Assembly: GCF_904849725.1 (NCBI RefSeq)
Contig: NC_058519.1
Location: forward strand, 184,377,703-184,441,702
Length of the DNA stretch: 64,000 bases
Direction: 5' to 3'
Source of the DNA: Hordeum vulgare subsp. vulgare
Taxonomy: Eukaryota; Streptophyta; Magnoliopsida; Poales; Poaceae
The notes under the pieces were generated by a model that searched no databases, was not told the origin of the DNA, and saw nothing but the letters and a program-made list of their open reading frames with translations. Shown here piece after piece: positions 47,988 to 60,025 of the stretch; within the stretch, counting starts at the first letter, position 1, and every line of letters starts with the position of its first letter. Position numbers and translations under genes: made by a program.

Positions 47988-48035
47988 TCGTGGGACGGAT
48001 TGCGGGACGGTTCGTGGGACGGTTCGTGGGACGGT
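47988..48035 (+). repeat. 12-bp tandem repeat x4 in Angela LTR
   Basis: Four units of TCGTGGGACGGT with two variants in the first two units. Absent from the corresponding part of the LTR at 2684-4219, so probably a local expansion. Confidence 0.95.
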
Positions 48036-48189
48036 GATCCCTCTACATCAACCGCGTTTCTTAATGCTTCTTGATGTGCGATCTACAAGGGTACATAGAT
48101 CCAAATCTCCAGTCGTAGATGGGCATCACCATTATAGGTCTTCGTGTGCGTAGGAAATTTTTTGTTTCCCTTGCAACGTTCCCCAACAG

Positions 48190-48202
48190 TGGCATCATGA
48201 GA
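48190..48202 (+). other. Angela primer-binding site, mutated
   Basis: TGGCATCATGAGA two bases after the LTR, compared with the Copia initiator-Met PBS TGGTATCAGAGC: at least one substitution and one inserted base, so priming is probably impaired. Confidence 0.65.
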
Positions 48203-49457
48203 TAGGTTCATGCGTAGATGTTATCTCAAGTAGAACACAAAAGGTTTTGTGGACGATGATGTTCGATTTGCCGCCCTCCTTTGTCTTTTCTCGATTCAGC
48301 GGTATTGTTGGATTGAAGCAGCCCGGACCAACATAACTCGTACGCTTACGAGAGACTGGTTTCATCAATTGACATGCAACCTCGTTGCATAAAGATGACT
48401 GGCGGGTGCATGTTTCTTCAACTTTAGTTGAATTGTTTTTGACCGAGGCGGTCTTTGGAGAGGTTAAATAGCAATTTGCACATCTCCGTTGTGGTTTTTG
48501 CGTAAGTAAGATGCGATCATACTAGATACCCATAGCAGCCACGTAAAACATGCAACCACAAACTAGAGGACGTCTAACTTGTTTTTGCAGGGTATGCTTG
48601 TGATATGATATGGCCAATAACGTGATGTGATATATTGGATGTATGAGATGATCATGTGGTAATAGTTAATATCGACTTGCACGTCGATTCTACGGCAACC
48701 GGCAGGAGCCATAGGGTTGTCTTTAAACTAACGTTTGTGTTTGCAGATGCGTTTACTATATTGCTAGGTCATAGCTTTAGTAGTAATAGCATAGATAGCA
48801 CGACAACCTCGATGGCGACACGTTGATGGAGATCATGATGATGGAGATCATGGTATGGCGCCGGTGACAAGAAGATCATGTCGGTGCTTGAGTGATGGAG
48901 ATCAAGAAGCACGAGGTGATGGCCATATCATGTCACTTATGAATTGCATGTGATGTTAATCCTTTTATGCACCTTATTTTGTTTAGAACGACGTTAGCAT
49001 TATAAGGTGATCTCTCACCAAAATTTTAAGATGAAATTTTGTTCTCCCCGACTGTGCACCGTTGCGACAGTTCGTCGTTTCGAGACACCACGTGATGATC
49101 GGGTGTGATAGACTCAACGTTCACATACAACGGGTGCAAAACAATTGCACACACGAAACACTCGGGTTAAGCTTGACGAGCCTAGCATGTGCAAACATGG
49201 CCTCGGAGCACATGAGACCGAAAGGTCGAGCATGAGTCGTATAGTTGATATGATTAGCATAGAGATGCTTACCACTGAAACCATTCTCAACTCACGTGAT
49301 GATCGGACTTGAGTTAGTGAATTTGGATCATGTACCACTCAAATGACTAGAGAGATGTACTTTTTGAGTGGGAGTTTAGCAAGTAATTTGATTAGTTAAA
49401 TTCTAATTATGTTGAACATAGTCTAAGTCCACTTTGAAATATTTGTGTTGTAGATCA
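48203..49457 (+). other. Angela leader region
   Basis: About 1.25 kb without an ORF between PBS and gag, as is usual for Angela/BARE elements. Contains a cluster of 'gatgatggagatcatg' phrases near 48836-48860. Confidence 0.7.
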
Positions 49458-49890
49458 ATGGCTCACGCGACAGTCACCCTGAATTTTAATACATTCCTAG
49501 AGAAAGCTAAGTTGAAAGATGATGGAAGCAACTTTGTAGACTGGGCTCGTAATCTTAAGTTGCTCCTGCAAGATGGGAAGAAGGAATATGTCCTTAATGC
49601 TGCGCTAGGAGATGAACCACCCGCTACGGCTGACCAAGATGTTAAGAACGCTTGGTTAACACGTAAGGAGGACTACTCAGTAGTTCAATGTGCAGTCTTC
49701 TATGGCTTAGAGTCGGGACTTCAACGTCGCTTTGAGCGTCACGGAGCATATGAGATGTTCCAGGAGTTGAAGTTTATCTTTCAGAAGAATGCCCGGATCG
49801 AGAGGTACGAGACCTCCGATAAATTCTATGCTTGCAAGATGAAGGAGAATTCGTCTCTCAGTGAACATGTGCTCAAAATGTCTGGGTACT
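49458..49890 (+). pseudogene. gag: Angela Gag, N-terminal part
   Basis: ATG 49458 (MAHATVTLNFNTF) opens a Copia gag (DUF4219/UBN2 type), with motifs DDGSNFVDWARNLK and KNAWLTRKEDYSVVQC and the helical core up to SGY. The frame is open to 49890, where the Athila insertion starts. It resumes at 60026 in a frame that stays open to the next insertion at 60256. Gag normally forms the particle; this copy is separated by 10 kb. The start is chosen because an upstream in-frame ATG at 49434 adds only eight untypical residues. Confidence 0.9.
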
Positions 49891-51399
49891 TGATGACCCA
49901 CAAGTATAGGGGATCAATCAGTCCTTTCGATAAGTAAGAGTGTCGAACCCAACGAGGATCAGAAGGCTCTCATAAACGGTTTTCAGCAAGGTAATAACTG
50001 CAAGCACTGAAAGTAGCGGTAACAAGTGATGGTGTAGTGAGGTGAAACGTAGCAGGTGAAAAGTAACAAGTAACAAGTAACAGCAATGGTGCAGCAAAGT
50101 GGCCCAATCCCTTTTGTAGCAAGGGACAGGCCTGAACAAAGTCTTATAGGAAGTAAAGCGCTCCCAAGGACACATGGGAATTTCTGTCATGCTAGTTTCA
50201 TCATGTTCATATGATTCGCGTTCGTTACTTTGATAGTTTGATATGTGGGTGGACCGGCGCTTGGGTACTGCCCTTACTTGGACAAGCATCCCACTTATGA
50301 TTAACTCCTCTCGCAAGCATCCACAACTACAAAAGAAGAATTAAGACAACGTCTACCATAGCATTAAACTAGTGGATCCAAATCAGCCCCTTACGAAGCA
50401 ACGCATAGACTCGGGTTTAAGCTTCTGTCACTCTAGCAACCCATCATCTACTTACTACTCCCCAATGACTTCCTCTAGGCCCAAATATGGTGAGGTGTTA
50501 TGTAGTCGACGTTCACATAACACCACTAGAGGAAAAGACAACATACAACATATCAAAATACCGAACGAATACCAAATTCACATGACTATTAATAGCAAGA
50601 CTTATCCCATGTCCTCAGGAACAAAAGTAATTACTCACAAAGCATAATCATAATCATGATCAGAGGTGTAATGAGTAGCATCAAGGATCTGAACATAAAC
50701 TCTTCCACCAAGTAATCCAACTAGCATCAACTACAAAGAGTAATCAACACTACTAGCAAGCTTACAAGTACCAATCGGAGTCGCGAGACGGAGATTGGTT
50801 ACAAGAGATGAACTAGGGTTTGGAGATGAGATGGTGCTGATGAAGATGTTGATGGTGACGAGTCTCCTCCAATGAGAGGAGTGTTGGTGATGATGATGGC
50901 GATGATTTCCCCCTCCGGGAGGGAAGTTTCCCCGGTAGGATCGTCCTGCCGGAGCTCTAGATTGGTTCTGCTCAAGTTCCGCCTTGTGGTGGCGGAGAAT
51001 CCAGGAAAAAGCTCCGCCCTAATTTTTTTCCGGACGAAACCCTTCATATAGCAGAAGAGGGGGGCAGTGGGCCACCAGGGTGCCCACAAGCCCTGTGGCC
51101 GCGGCCACCAGGCTTGTGGGCCCCTGGCAGCTCCCCTCTGGCACTTCTTTCGCCCAGTATTTTTTATATATTCCCAAAAAATTCCACGTTGATTTTCAGG
51201 GCATTTGGAGTTGCGCAGAATAGAGGACTCAGACTTGCTCCTTTTCCAGTCCAGAATTCCAGATGCCGGTATTCTCCCTCTTCAAATAAACCTTGCAAAA
51301 TAAGAGAGAAAAGGCATAAGTATGGTACCACAAAGTATAATAACAGTCCATAAAGCGATAAATATCAACATGAAAGCATGGTGCGAAATGGACGTATCA
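49891..51399 (-). repeat. Athila 3' LTR (left copy)
   Basis: 1509 bp, TGATGACCCACAAG to GGACGTATCA on the plus strand. Minus-strand TATA-like TATATGAAGG at 51041-51050. Confidence 0.93.
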
Positions 51400-51400
51400 A

Positions 51401-51412
51401 CTCCCCCAAGCT
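51401..51412 (-). other. Athila polypurine tract
   Basis: On the minus strand CTTGGGGGAGT immediately precedes the 3' LTR. Confidence 0.75.
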
Positions 51413-52936
51413 TAGACCTCGCTTGTCCTCAAGCGAAAACAAGATCCATAAACATGTCCACATGTTTAGGGAGGAAGGTGTCGATAAAAAATAATACGGA
51501 CATGAGGGCATCATGATCACACATAGAACATCAATACATCATAAAAAATCTTATGGGAAAGTAATAATTCCTTCACAAAGCAAAGTATGAAACAAAAAAC
51601 CTTACCGAGAAGTAGCCAACAAGAGTCCATAATCATTGAAGCAATTGCAATTTATCATAACATAAGAAAGAGCCAAGTAAGAGCTTGTAAAGCAAATCCA
51701 CATACTCAATCATCTCTTTTGTTTTCCACAATTGTTACAACTCACGTGGTACTCATGGTATCAAAGTTTCAGTTGGACACAGAGAAAGATAGGGGCTTAT
51801 AATTTTGCCTCCCAACCATTTACCTCAAGGGTAAAGTCAACAATAATAATTCCTGAATACTTACCTCCAAGTTGACATATGAATATAGATCTTTCCCAAG
51901 CATATGACGGTAGCCAAGACAAAGGAAAAAGAGGGAATTGGTGAAGATCACCATGACTCTTTCAAGGGAAAAAAGTAAAGGTACAAGATAGGCCCTTCGT
52001 AGATGGAAGCAGAGGTTGTCATGCGCTTTTGAGGTTTGGATGCGTGTCCTCTTAGTGTGGAGGAACGTCACTTTATATTGCCCCCTGTGATAAAGAACTT
52101 TATTATGCAGACTGTCGCTTTTATGTCTTCCTCATCACAGGTTCGTATAAAGCTTATTTTCCACACACTAATAGATCATACATATTAGAGAGCAATTTTT
52201 ATTGCTTGCACCGATGACAACTTACTTGAGGGATCTTATTCAATCTATAGGTAGGTATGGTGGACACTCATGGCAAAACTGGTTTGAAGGTTTATGGATG
52301 CACAAGTAGTATCTCTACTTGGTGCGGGAGTTTTGGCTAATATGAGGTGGAAGTAATCGTCACATGCTAAGGGATCTCTAATCATATAACATTGTTCAGA
52401 GCCAAGCAAACACAATTCACTATGTTGTCTTCCTTGTCCAACATCTACTTCTAGGCATGCAATAGTTTGGTGAGTGTTCACAATCATAGATGGTGTCAGA
52501 GATGATATATTTATATGTGAACCTCTCTTTCCTTATTACTTCTTATTAATTGCAACAATGACTGGGGTCTATGTTGGTCTATTCTCAACAAGTTTCAATC
52601 AACATACTTGTTATATGTGAAGCTATCACTTTCCATAAGATCATCTCATGGTCTTTCATGCTATCATTCTTTTCATACTTTTGATCACGGCACAAAACAA
52701 AGCCCTTGACTAATATACTATTTATTAGATAGCTCGCAAGCTCGAATACATCGGGGGAGACACAAGTCAAAAGACTCAAACTAAACACTAAAGACCTAAC
52801 CCACTAAGAGAAGAAAGTAAAAACTGAAAAAGAAAGAACTAAAACAAAGGTAAAAGCAAAAGATATAAAGGTGATACGATACCAGGGCAACTCCCCCAAG
52901 ATTGGCACAAGCCAAGGGAGTTGCCCATATCACTGC
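51413..52936 (-). other. Athila 3' non-coding region
   Basis: About 1.5 kb with only short random ORFs between the env-position ORF and the PPT. A second C-rich PPT-like stretch (CTCCCCCAAG at 52891-52900, GGGGGAG on the minus strand) precedes it. Confidence 0.7.
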
Positions 52937-53323
52937 TTAGTTGTCTTCCTTTGGTGGTGATGGTGGTGGAGTCTTTGCCTTTGATTCCAAGAGAGCTATC
53001 AATCTTTGATATATACCTTGGAGATCTGCGACATGATTCTCCAGCAAAACAACTTCACGAGAAAGGGAAATATTGCGAGCACGAGTTGTTTCACAAAACC
53101 TCAAGAGTTCAATCAAGGATGGAGACAACATGTGGAGGAAGGGTTGCAGAAAATCCAGTCCTTCAACGTCTTCAATGTTGAACATAGGTTGAACTTCCTC
53201 CTTAGCTTGGGTTTTCTCCTTAGCTTTGTCTCTGGCTTCCGTGACTTCTACACTTTTCAGATCAGCACCTACTTCTTCATGAACTTGAGAGAGATTATTC
53301 TCCCCAACAGATTCCTGAGACAT
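52937..53323 (-). CDS. Small ORF in env position of Athila element
   Basis: 128 codons, ATG 53323 (MSQESVGENN), intact. Glu/Lys-rich first half (DKAKEKTQAKEEVQ), then a helical segment (FLQPFLHMLSPSLIELLRFCE), then a heptad-like stretch (VVLLENHVADLQGIYQRLIALLE) and a Pro tail. No signal peptide or membrane segment, so not a classical envelope. It lies downstream of integrase in the same orientation. Function unknown; it is the only undamaged ORF of the element. Confidence 0.55.
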   Translation of the reverse strand: MSQESVGENNLSQVHEEVGADLKSVEVTEARDKAKEKTQAKEEVQPMFNIEDVEGLDFLQPFLHMLSPSLIELLRFCETTRARNISLSREVVLLENHVADLQGIYQRLIALLESKAKTPPPSPPKEDN

Positions 53324-53639
53324 CTTTGCTCTAAATCTGCGGTAGACAACAAGCTCGAAACAAAAACAGAGGAAAACTGCGCGATACGGGGATCAAAACC
53401 CTCGGGCGTATATATAATGATTTTTTCTAGACCAGAATGAGTGCTCCGCAAGAAAACGGAGTCCGGGAGGCAAACGAGGTGCCCACAAGCCCTGTAGCCG
53501 CGGCCAGGGGGAGGCCGCGGCGACCAAGCTTGTGGCCGCCTCGTGCGCTCTCCGGACTGCTTTTTATTTTTCTATTTTTCCATAAATTCCAAAACAGAGA
53601 AAATTTCCTACTGGAAAAGTTTTGGAGTCCAATTACTTA

Positions 53640-54774
53640 CTGAAACACGTACCTCTTCGTTTTCAGAGTCTGAAACAGGCTGATAAACATCCCTTATGTA
53701 CTCCTCTGGAGTTATGATATTGATGATATTGCTCTCAACATTTATGGGAGTACCAGAGATATAATGCTTGATTCTTTGCCCATTTACCCTCTAGGAAAAT
53801 TACCTTCCGTGTTATTGATTTTGATGGCACCGGAACGATATACTTCCTCGACAACGTAGGGACCTTCCCATTTAGAGAGAAGCTTGCCTGCGAAGAATCT
53901 TAAGCGAGAATTGTATAGCAGGACATAATCACCTACATTGAACTCACGTTTTTGTATTATTTTATCGTGCCATCTCTTAACCTTTTCCTTGAACAACTTG
54001 GCATTCTCATATGCCTGGGCCCTCCATTCATCTAATGAGCTGATATCAAACAATCGCTTCTCACCGGCAAGTTTGAAATCGAAGTTGAGCTCTTTGATTG
54101 CCCAATAAGCTTTGTGTTCTAGCTCAAGAGATAAATGACGGGCCTTACCGTAAACCATTTTATATGGCGACATGCCCATGGGATTCTTATAAGCAATCCT
54201 ATAAGCCCATAGTGCATCGTCAAGTTTGCTAGACCAATTCTTTCGAGGTCTATTGACAGTCTTTTGTAAGATCAATTTGATCTCCCTATTACTCAACTCC
54301 ACTTACCACTAGACTGAGGATGATAAGGAGATGCAACTCTATGGTTGACATCATACTTAGCGAGCATCTTGCGGAAAACACCATGAATGAAGTGTGAACC
54401 ACCATCAGTCATCAGATATCTAGGGACTCCAAATCTTGGGAAATGACTTCTTTAAGCATCTTAATAGAAGTGTGGTGATCAGCATTTCTAGTGGGGATAG
54501 CTTCTACCCACTTAGTGACGTAATCAACAGCAACTAAGATGTGAGTATACCCATTGGAACTCGGGAAGGGTCCCATATAATCAAAGCCCCAGACATCAAA
54601 TGGTTCAATGACAAGTGAATAGTTCATAGGCATTTCCTGACGTTTACTGATGTTCCCTATTTTTTGGCATTCTTCACAAGACAAGACAAACTTACGGGCA
54701 TCCTTGAAGAGAGTGGGCCAATAAAAACCTGATTGCAATACCTTATGAGCAGTTCTATCTCCAGCATGGTGTCC
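53640..54774 (-). pseudogene. pol: Athila integrase, frameshifted
   Basis: Segments 54738-54412 and 54302-53784. The zinc-binding domain has CEECQK; the first catalytic Asp is in FDVWGFDYMGPF. The segment with the second Asp (TDGGSHF near 54400) is in another frame because of a one-base change near 54440, and the frame returns after a one-base loss near 54310. The C-terminal part has KMVYGKARHLSLELEHKAYWA and GPYVVEEVYRSGAIKI. It ends with another indel near 53790 before the NGQRIKHYIS-type tail. Integrates element cDNA; not functional here. Confidence 0.9.
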
Positions 54775-56586
54775 TCAGTAGACTTCGGAATGACACTTCT
54801 GCAGGATCTGTCCCTGTTCATGTTCAGGCACACAACGTCTAATAACACCATCTACTCCTTCCTTACAAAGGTGAGGATCATCCCAAAAGTAGTGTCTCAA
54901 ATCAAAGAAGAATTTCTTCTTTTGCCGATAGGCGAAACTGGGTGGTATGTATTTGGCTACGATATAGTTTGCGTAATCAGCATACCACGATGCACTATGC
55001 GAAGTGCGGATGACATTCAATTGCTCATCAGGAAAGCTGTCATCAATAGGTCGTGGGTCATCAAGGACATTCTCTAGCCTAGACAAGTTACCTGCTACAG
55101 GGTTATCATAACCCTTTCGGTCAACAACGTGCAAATTAAATTCCTGTAGTAGGAGAACCCATCTGATTAGCCTAGGCTTAGCGTCCTTCTTCTCCATAAG
55201 GTACTTAATAGCAACATGATCAGGGTGAATAATGACTTTGGAGTCAACTATATAATACCTAAACTTTTCACATGCAAACACGACTGCTAAAAACTCCTTC
55301 TCCGTAGTAGCATGGTTTCTCTGGGCACTGTCTAGAGTTTTACCAGCGTAGTGAATAACATTCAACTTCTTGTCAACTCTTTGTCCTAGAACATCACCAA
55401 CAACATAACCACTAGCGTCGCACATGATTTCAAAGGTCAAGTTCCAATCAGGTGGTTGAACAATAGGTGCGGTTATCAAGGCCTTCTTAAGTATTTCGAA
55501 AGCTTCCTCACAATCCTCATCAAAAATAAAAGGAACATCTTTCTGCAAGAGGTTGGTAAGAGGCCTAGAAATCTTAGAGAAGTCTTTAATGAACCTTCTA
55601 TAGAAACCAGCATGACCTAGGAAACTACGTAGACCTCTGATATCTGTGGGGCAAGGCATTTTCTCAATTGCATCAACCTTAGCCTTATCAACTTCAATGC
55701 CTTTCTCAGAGATTTTGTGTCCTAAGATGATGCCTTCATTAACCATGAAGTGGCACTTCTCCCAGTTCAAGACAAGGTTGGTATCTTTGCATCTCTGTAA
55801 GACTCGATCAAGGTTGCTGAGGCAATCGTCAAAGGAAGAACCGTAAACGGAGAAATCATCCATGAAAACCTCAACAATCTTTTCACAAAAGTCAGAGAAT
55901 ATTGCCATCATACATCTTTGAAAGGTGACAGGTGCATTGCATAAGCCAAAAGGCATACGTCTATAAGCAAAGGTACCGAAGGGGCAGGTGAAAGTGGTTT
56001 TCTCCTGATCAGATTGTGCAACAGGTATTTGCGAGAAACCTGAATAACCGTCTAGAAAGCAGAAGTGTGTGTGTTTAGATAGCCTTTCTAGCATTTGGTC
56101 GATAAATGGCAAAGGATAATGGTCTTTCCTGGTTGCGTTGTTCAGTTTTCGGAAGTCTATCACCATCCTATAGCCAGTAATAATCCTCTGTGGGATTAGT
56201 TCATTCTTATCATTAGGAACGACGGTGATACCTCCCTTCTTGGGTATGCAATGCACTGGACTTACCCAATCGCTATGAGCAACAGGATAAATGATTCCTG
56301 CTTCGAGAAGCTTTAATATTTCTTTTCTCACGACCTCTTTCATCCTAGGATTTAATCTCCATTGATGATCAGCAACTGGCTTAGAATCAGGATCGGTTTT
56401 AATCTTATGCTGACATAGAGTGGGAATAATACCCTTAAGATCATCAAGAGTATATCCAATAGCAGCATGGTGCTTCCTCAAAGTTTTTAATAACTTCTTC
56501 TCTTCGTGATTCGAGAGGTGAGCACTAATAATAACAGGAAATATCTCCTTCTCATCAAGATATGCATACTTAAGAGTATCTGGTAA
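54775..56586 (-). pseudogene. pol: Athila reverse transcriptase and RNase H
   Basis: A 568-codon open stretch (56481-54775) in frame with the protease part upstream. RT motifs: DWVSPVHCIPKKGG, RMVIDFRKLN, FLDGYSGFSQIPV, CPFGTFAYRRMPFGLCNAP and catalytic FMDDFSVYG near 55860. RNase H: MCDASGYVVGDVLG, TEKEFLAVVFACEKFR, HPDHVAIKYL, then NPVAGNLSRLEN, where family members have Asp before the LSR motif and this copy has Gly. A stop (TGA 54775-54777) replaces a Gly codon before the integrase zinc finger. A stop TAG at 56587-56589 separates it from the protease segment. Confidence 0.92.
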
Positions 56587-57411
56587 CTATTTTAGCTCGA
56601 ACACAGGATCACCCTTTGGTGGGGGAGGATCCCCAAGCAATTCAACGGGCAGATTATTCTTAAGAATAGGATATTGTTCTAAAACAATTTTATCTATCTC
56701 ATCTCTTTCATCCATATGCATATCATTTTCATGCTCAAGCAGATATTGCTCTAAAGGATCCGTAGGAGGTACGACAATAGAGGCAAGAGCAATGATTTCA
56801 TCCTTACCAGACGACTCTTTTTCATGGGGTTGTCTTCCAAACTTGGAGAAGTTGAATTCATGAGACACACCCTCAAAACTAACAGTGACAGTCTGTTTAA
56901 TGCAATCAATATGAGAATTGACAGTGTTGAGAAAGGGTCTACCAAATATGATGGGACAAAAGCTATCTTGTGCAGTAGCAAGGACGAGGAAATCAGTAGG
57001 ATACTTTGTCTTACCACACAGGACTTCTACGTCTCTCACAATTCCCACAGGGCAGATAGTGTCTCTATTAGCTAGCGTAATAGTGACATCAATGGGTTCT
57101 AACTCAGCAGGTGCAATCTCATCTTTGATTTCATCATAAAGGGACCGGGGTATCGCACTAACACTAGCACCCGTATCACATAAACCATGATAACAGTGAT
57201 CTCCTATCCTGACAGAAACAACGGGCAGGCCAACTACAGGTCTGTATTTGTCTTTCGCGTGACGTTTAGCTATTCTAGCGAAGTCCTCACAGAATTTGAT
57301 AACATGCCCGTCTATTTCTTCGGCTAAGAGATCTTTGATAATAGCAACACTAGGTTCAACTCTAATTTCCTTAGGGGGTGCAAGTGGTCTAATGTAACCC
57401 CTACGTATCAC
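56587..57411 (-). pseudogene. pol: Athila aspartic protease segment
   Basis: A 274-codon frame with protease motif GLCDTGASVSAIP near 57180, ANRDTICPVGIVRDV and FGRPFLNTVNSHIDC, then an acidic linker. It is in frame with the RT segment but ends at TAG 56587. The Gag-to-protease region 57412-57620 shows the expected linker (for example YHPPIEV, AYIEKPPYPARKK) in a different frame from Gag. Confidence 0.9.
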
Positions 57412-57620
57412 AGTTGGAGCTTTAGAATAATCCTTTTTCCTAGCAGGGTAAGGTGGTTTCTCAATGTAGGCACAAGGAACAATAGGATCATTATAGGCAA
57501 TGATTCTCTCTTCAACTAGATTGGGTTTAACTATGTTGACTTCTATAGGAGGATGATACTTAAACCACTTCTCTTTGGGAAGATCAATATGAGCAGCAAA
57601 AGATTCACATAAAGAAGCTA

Positions 57621-58397
57621 CTATCTCAGAGTCAAGTCCATACTTAGCGTAAAATCTCTAGAAGTGTTTGTTTCAACAAAAGATTTAACACAATCAAACT
57701 GGAAATTCATACCTGACTCCTTACCTTCTTCAAGCTCCCAATCTTCAGAGTTACGTTTGATTCTTTCCAATAAATTCCACTTGTGGTTAATATCCTTCTT
57801 CATAAAAGAACTGGTACAAGAAGTGTCAAGCATGGTACGATCTTCATGAGAAAGCCGAGCATAAAAGTTTTGAGTGCTAATTTCTCTCAAGAGCTCATGA
57901 TTGGGGCATGAATATAGCACTGATTAAAGCCTCCCCCAAGCTTGATCTATGCTTTACCTGTCACGAGGGAAAAAGTTATAAATATAATTCCGATCACGAT
58001 GTACTAAATGCATAGGATAAAACTTTTGATGAAATTCCAATTTCAACCGATTGTAGTCCCATGATCCAGCATCATCACATAGCCTATACCATGTAAACGC
58101 ATTATCCTTCAAAGATAAAGGAAAGACTTTCTTCTTTACCTCATCCTCGGGCAAACCTGCAAGCTTAAATAAACCACAAACTTCATCTACATAGATTAGA
58201 TGCAAGTATGGATGTGATGATCCATCTCCTGTAAAAGAATTAGCCAACAGTTTCTCAAGCATACCCGAAGGAATTTCATAAAAGATATTTTCAGTAGGTA
58301 CCTTAGGTTGAGGAGCAACTCCTCGTGCTTCCGTTCGTGGTGAAGATACCCCGAACAAATTCCTCAAAGGAACAGTTTCCATAATGACAAGTGACAA
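57621..58397 (-). pseudogene. gag: Athila Gag
   Basis: ATG 58397 (MSLVIMETVPLRNLFG). Segments 58397-57954 and 57920-57621 are in one frame. Core motifs: IPSGMLEKLLANSFTGDG, YVDEVCGLFKLAGLPEDE, WYRLCDDAGSWDYNRLK and HQKFYPMH. Stops lie near 57954 and 57921. A frameshift near 57665 leaves the C-terminal part in another frame. Located about 90 bp downstream (minus strand) of the 5' LTR. Confidence 0.9.
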
Positions 58398-58460
58398 TAA
58401 ATTTCACCACAGTATATAAATGTTTCCTTCCCAAATTCCACTTACCAAAGGCGCTTCACT

Positions 58461-58477
58461 CCCCGGCAACGGCGCCA
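58461..58477 (-). other. Athila primer-binding site (tRNA-Asp type)
   Basis: On the minus strand TGGCGCCGTTGCCGGGG about 11 bases after the 5' LTR, the standard Athila PBS complementary to tRNA-Asp. Confidence 0.9.
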
Positions 58478-58488
58478 AAAAGGAGTCT

Positions 58489-60020
58489 TGATGACCCACA
58501 AGTATTGGGGATCAATCGTAGTCCTTTCGATAAGTAAGAGTGTCGAACCCAACGAGGAGCAGAAGGCTCTCATAAACGGTTTTCAGCAAGGTAATAACTG
58601 CAAGCACTGAAAGTAGCGGTAACAAGTGATGGTGTAGTGAGGTGAAACGTAGTAGGTGAAAAGTAACAAGTAACAAGTAACAACAACGGTGCAGAAAAGT
58701 GGCCCAATCCCTTTTGTAGCAAGGGGCAAGCCTTAACAAAGTCTTATAGGAAGTAAAGCGCTCCCGAGGACACATGGGAATTTCTGTCATGCTAGTTTCA
58801 TCATGTTCATATGATTCACGTTCGTTACTTTGATAGTTTGATATGTGGGTGGATCGGCGCTTGGGTACTGCCCTTACTTGGACAAGCATCCCACTTATGA
58901 TTAACTCCTCTCGCAAGCATCCGCAACTACAAAATAAGAATTAAGACAATGTCTAACCATAGCATTAAACTAGTGGATCCAAATCAGCCCCTTACGAAGC
59001 AACGCATAGACTGGGGTTTAAGCTTCTGTCACTCTAGCAACCCATCATCTATTTACTACTCCCCAATGCCTTCCTCTAGGCCCAAATATGGTGAAGTGTT
59101 ATGTAGTCGATGTTCACATAACACCACTAGAGGAAAAGACAACATACAACATATCAAAATACCGAACGAATACCAAATTGACATGACTATTAATAGCAAG
59201 AGTTATCCCATGTCCTCAGGAACAAAAGTAACTACTCACAAAGCACAATCATAATCATGATCAGAGGTGTAATGAGTAGCATCAAGGATGTAAACATAAA
59301 CTCTTCCACCAAGTAATCCAACTAGCATCAACTACAAAGAGTAATCAACACTACTAGCAAGCTTACAAGTACAAATCGGAGTCGCGAGACGGAGATTGGT
59401 TACAAGAGATGAACTAGGGTTTGGAGATGAGATGGTGCTAATGAAGATGTTGATGGTGACGAGTCCCCTCTGATGAGAGGAGTGTTGGTGATGACGATGG
59501 CGACGATTTCCCCCTTCGGGAGGGAAGTTTCCCCGGAAGGATCGTCCTGCCGGAGCTCTAGATTGGTTCTGCTCAAGTTCCGCCTCGTGGAGGCGGAGAA
59601 TCCATGAAAAGGCTCCGCCCTAATTTTTTTCTGGATGAAACCCTTCATATAGCAGAAGAGGGGGGCCAGTGGGCCACCAGGGTGCCCACAAGCCGTGTGG
59701 CCGCGGCCAGGCGGGCAGGCCGCGGCCACTAGGCTTGTGGGCCCCTGGCAGCTCCCATCTAGCACTTCTTTCGCCCAGTATTTTTTATATATTCCCAAAA
59801 AATTCCACGTTGATTTTCAGGGCATTTGGAGTTGCGTAGAATAGAGCACTCAGACTGGCTCCTTTTCCAGTCCAGAATTCCAGATGCCGGTATTCTCCCT
59901 CTTCAAATAAACCTTGCAAAATAAGAGAGAAAAGGCATAAGTATGGTACCACAAAGTATAATAATAGTCCATAAAGTGATAAATATCAACATGAAAGCAT
60001 GATGCAAAATGGACGTATCA
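58489..60020 (-). repeat. Athila 5' LTR (right copy)
   Basis: 1532 bp, the same termini as the left copy. It has an extra GC-rich stretch near 59705-59730 relative to the left LTR. Confidence 0.93.
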
Positions 60021-60025
60021 GTACT

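Larger units (their letters stand above)
44069..48188 (+). repeat. Angela/BARE-type 5' LTR, interrupted
   Basis: Starts TGTTGGAAATATGCCCTAGA and ends TTCCCCAACA, both diagnostic for Angela/BARE LTRs. Homologous to 2684-4219. Interrupted by 44743-47042. Contains a TATA box (47712-47719) and a 12-bp tandem repeat (47988-48035). Confidence 0.93.
49891..60020 (-). mobile_element. Complete Athila-type Gypsy element
   Basis: 10,130 bp with LTRs at 49891-51399 and 58489-60020, and GTACT at 49886-49890 and 60021-60025. On the minus strand: 5' LTR (right), Asp-tRNA PBS, gag, protease, RT, RNase H, integrase, a 128-codon ORF in the env position, about 1.5 kb non-coding, PPT and 3' LTR. LTR starts TGATACGTCCATTT on the minus strand, as in Sabrina/WHAM-like families. 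The LTRs differ at scattered bases and by an indel of about 20 bp near 59705, so the insertion is moderately recent, yet the coding region has several lesions. Confidence 0.93.
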
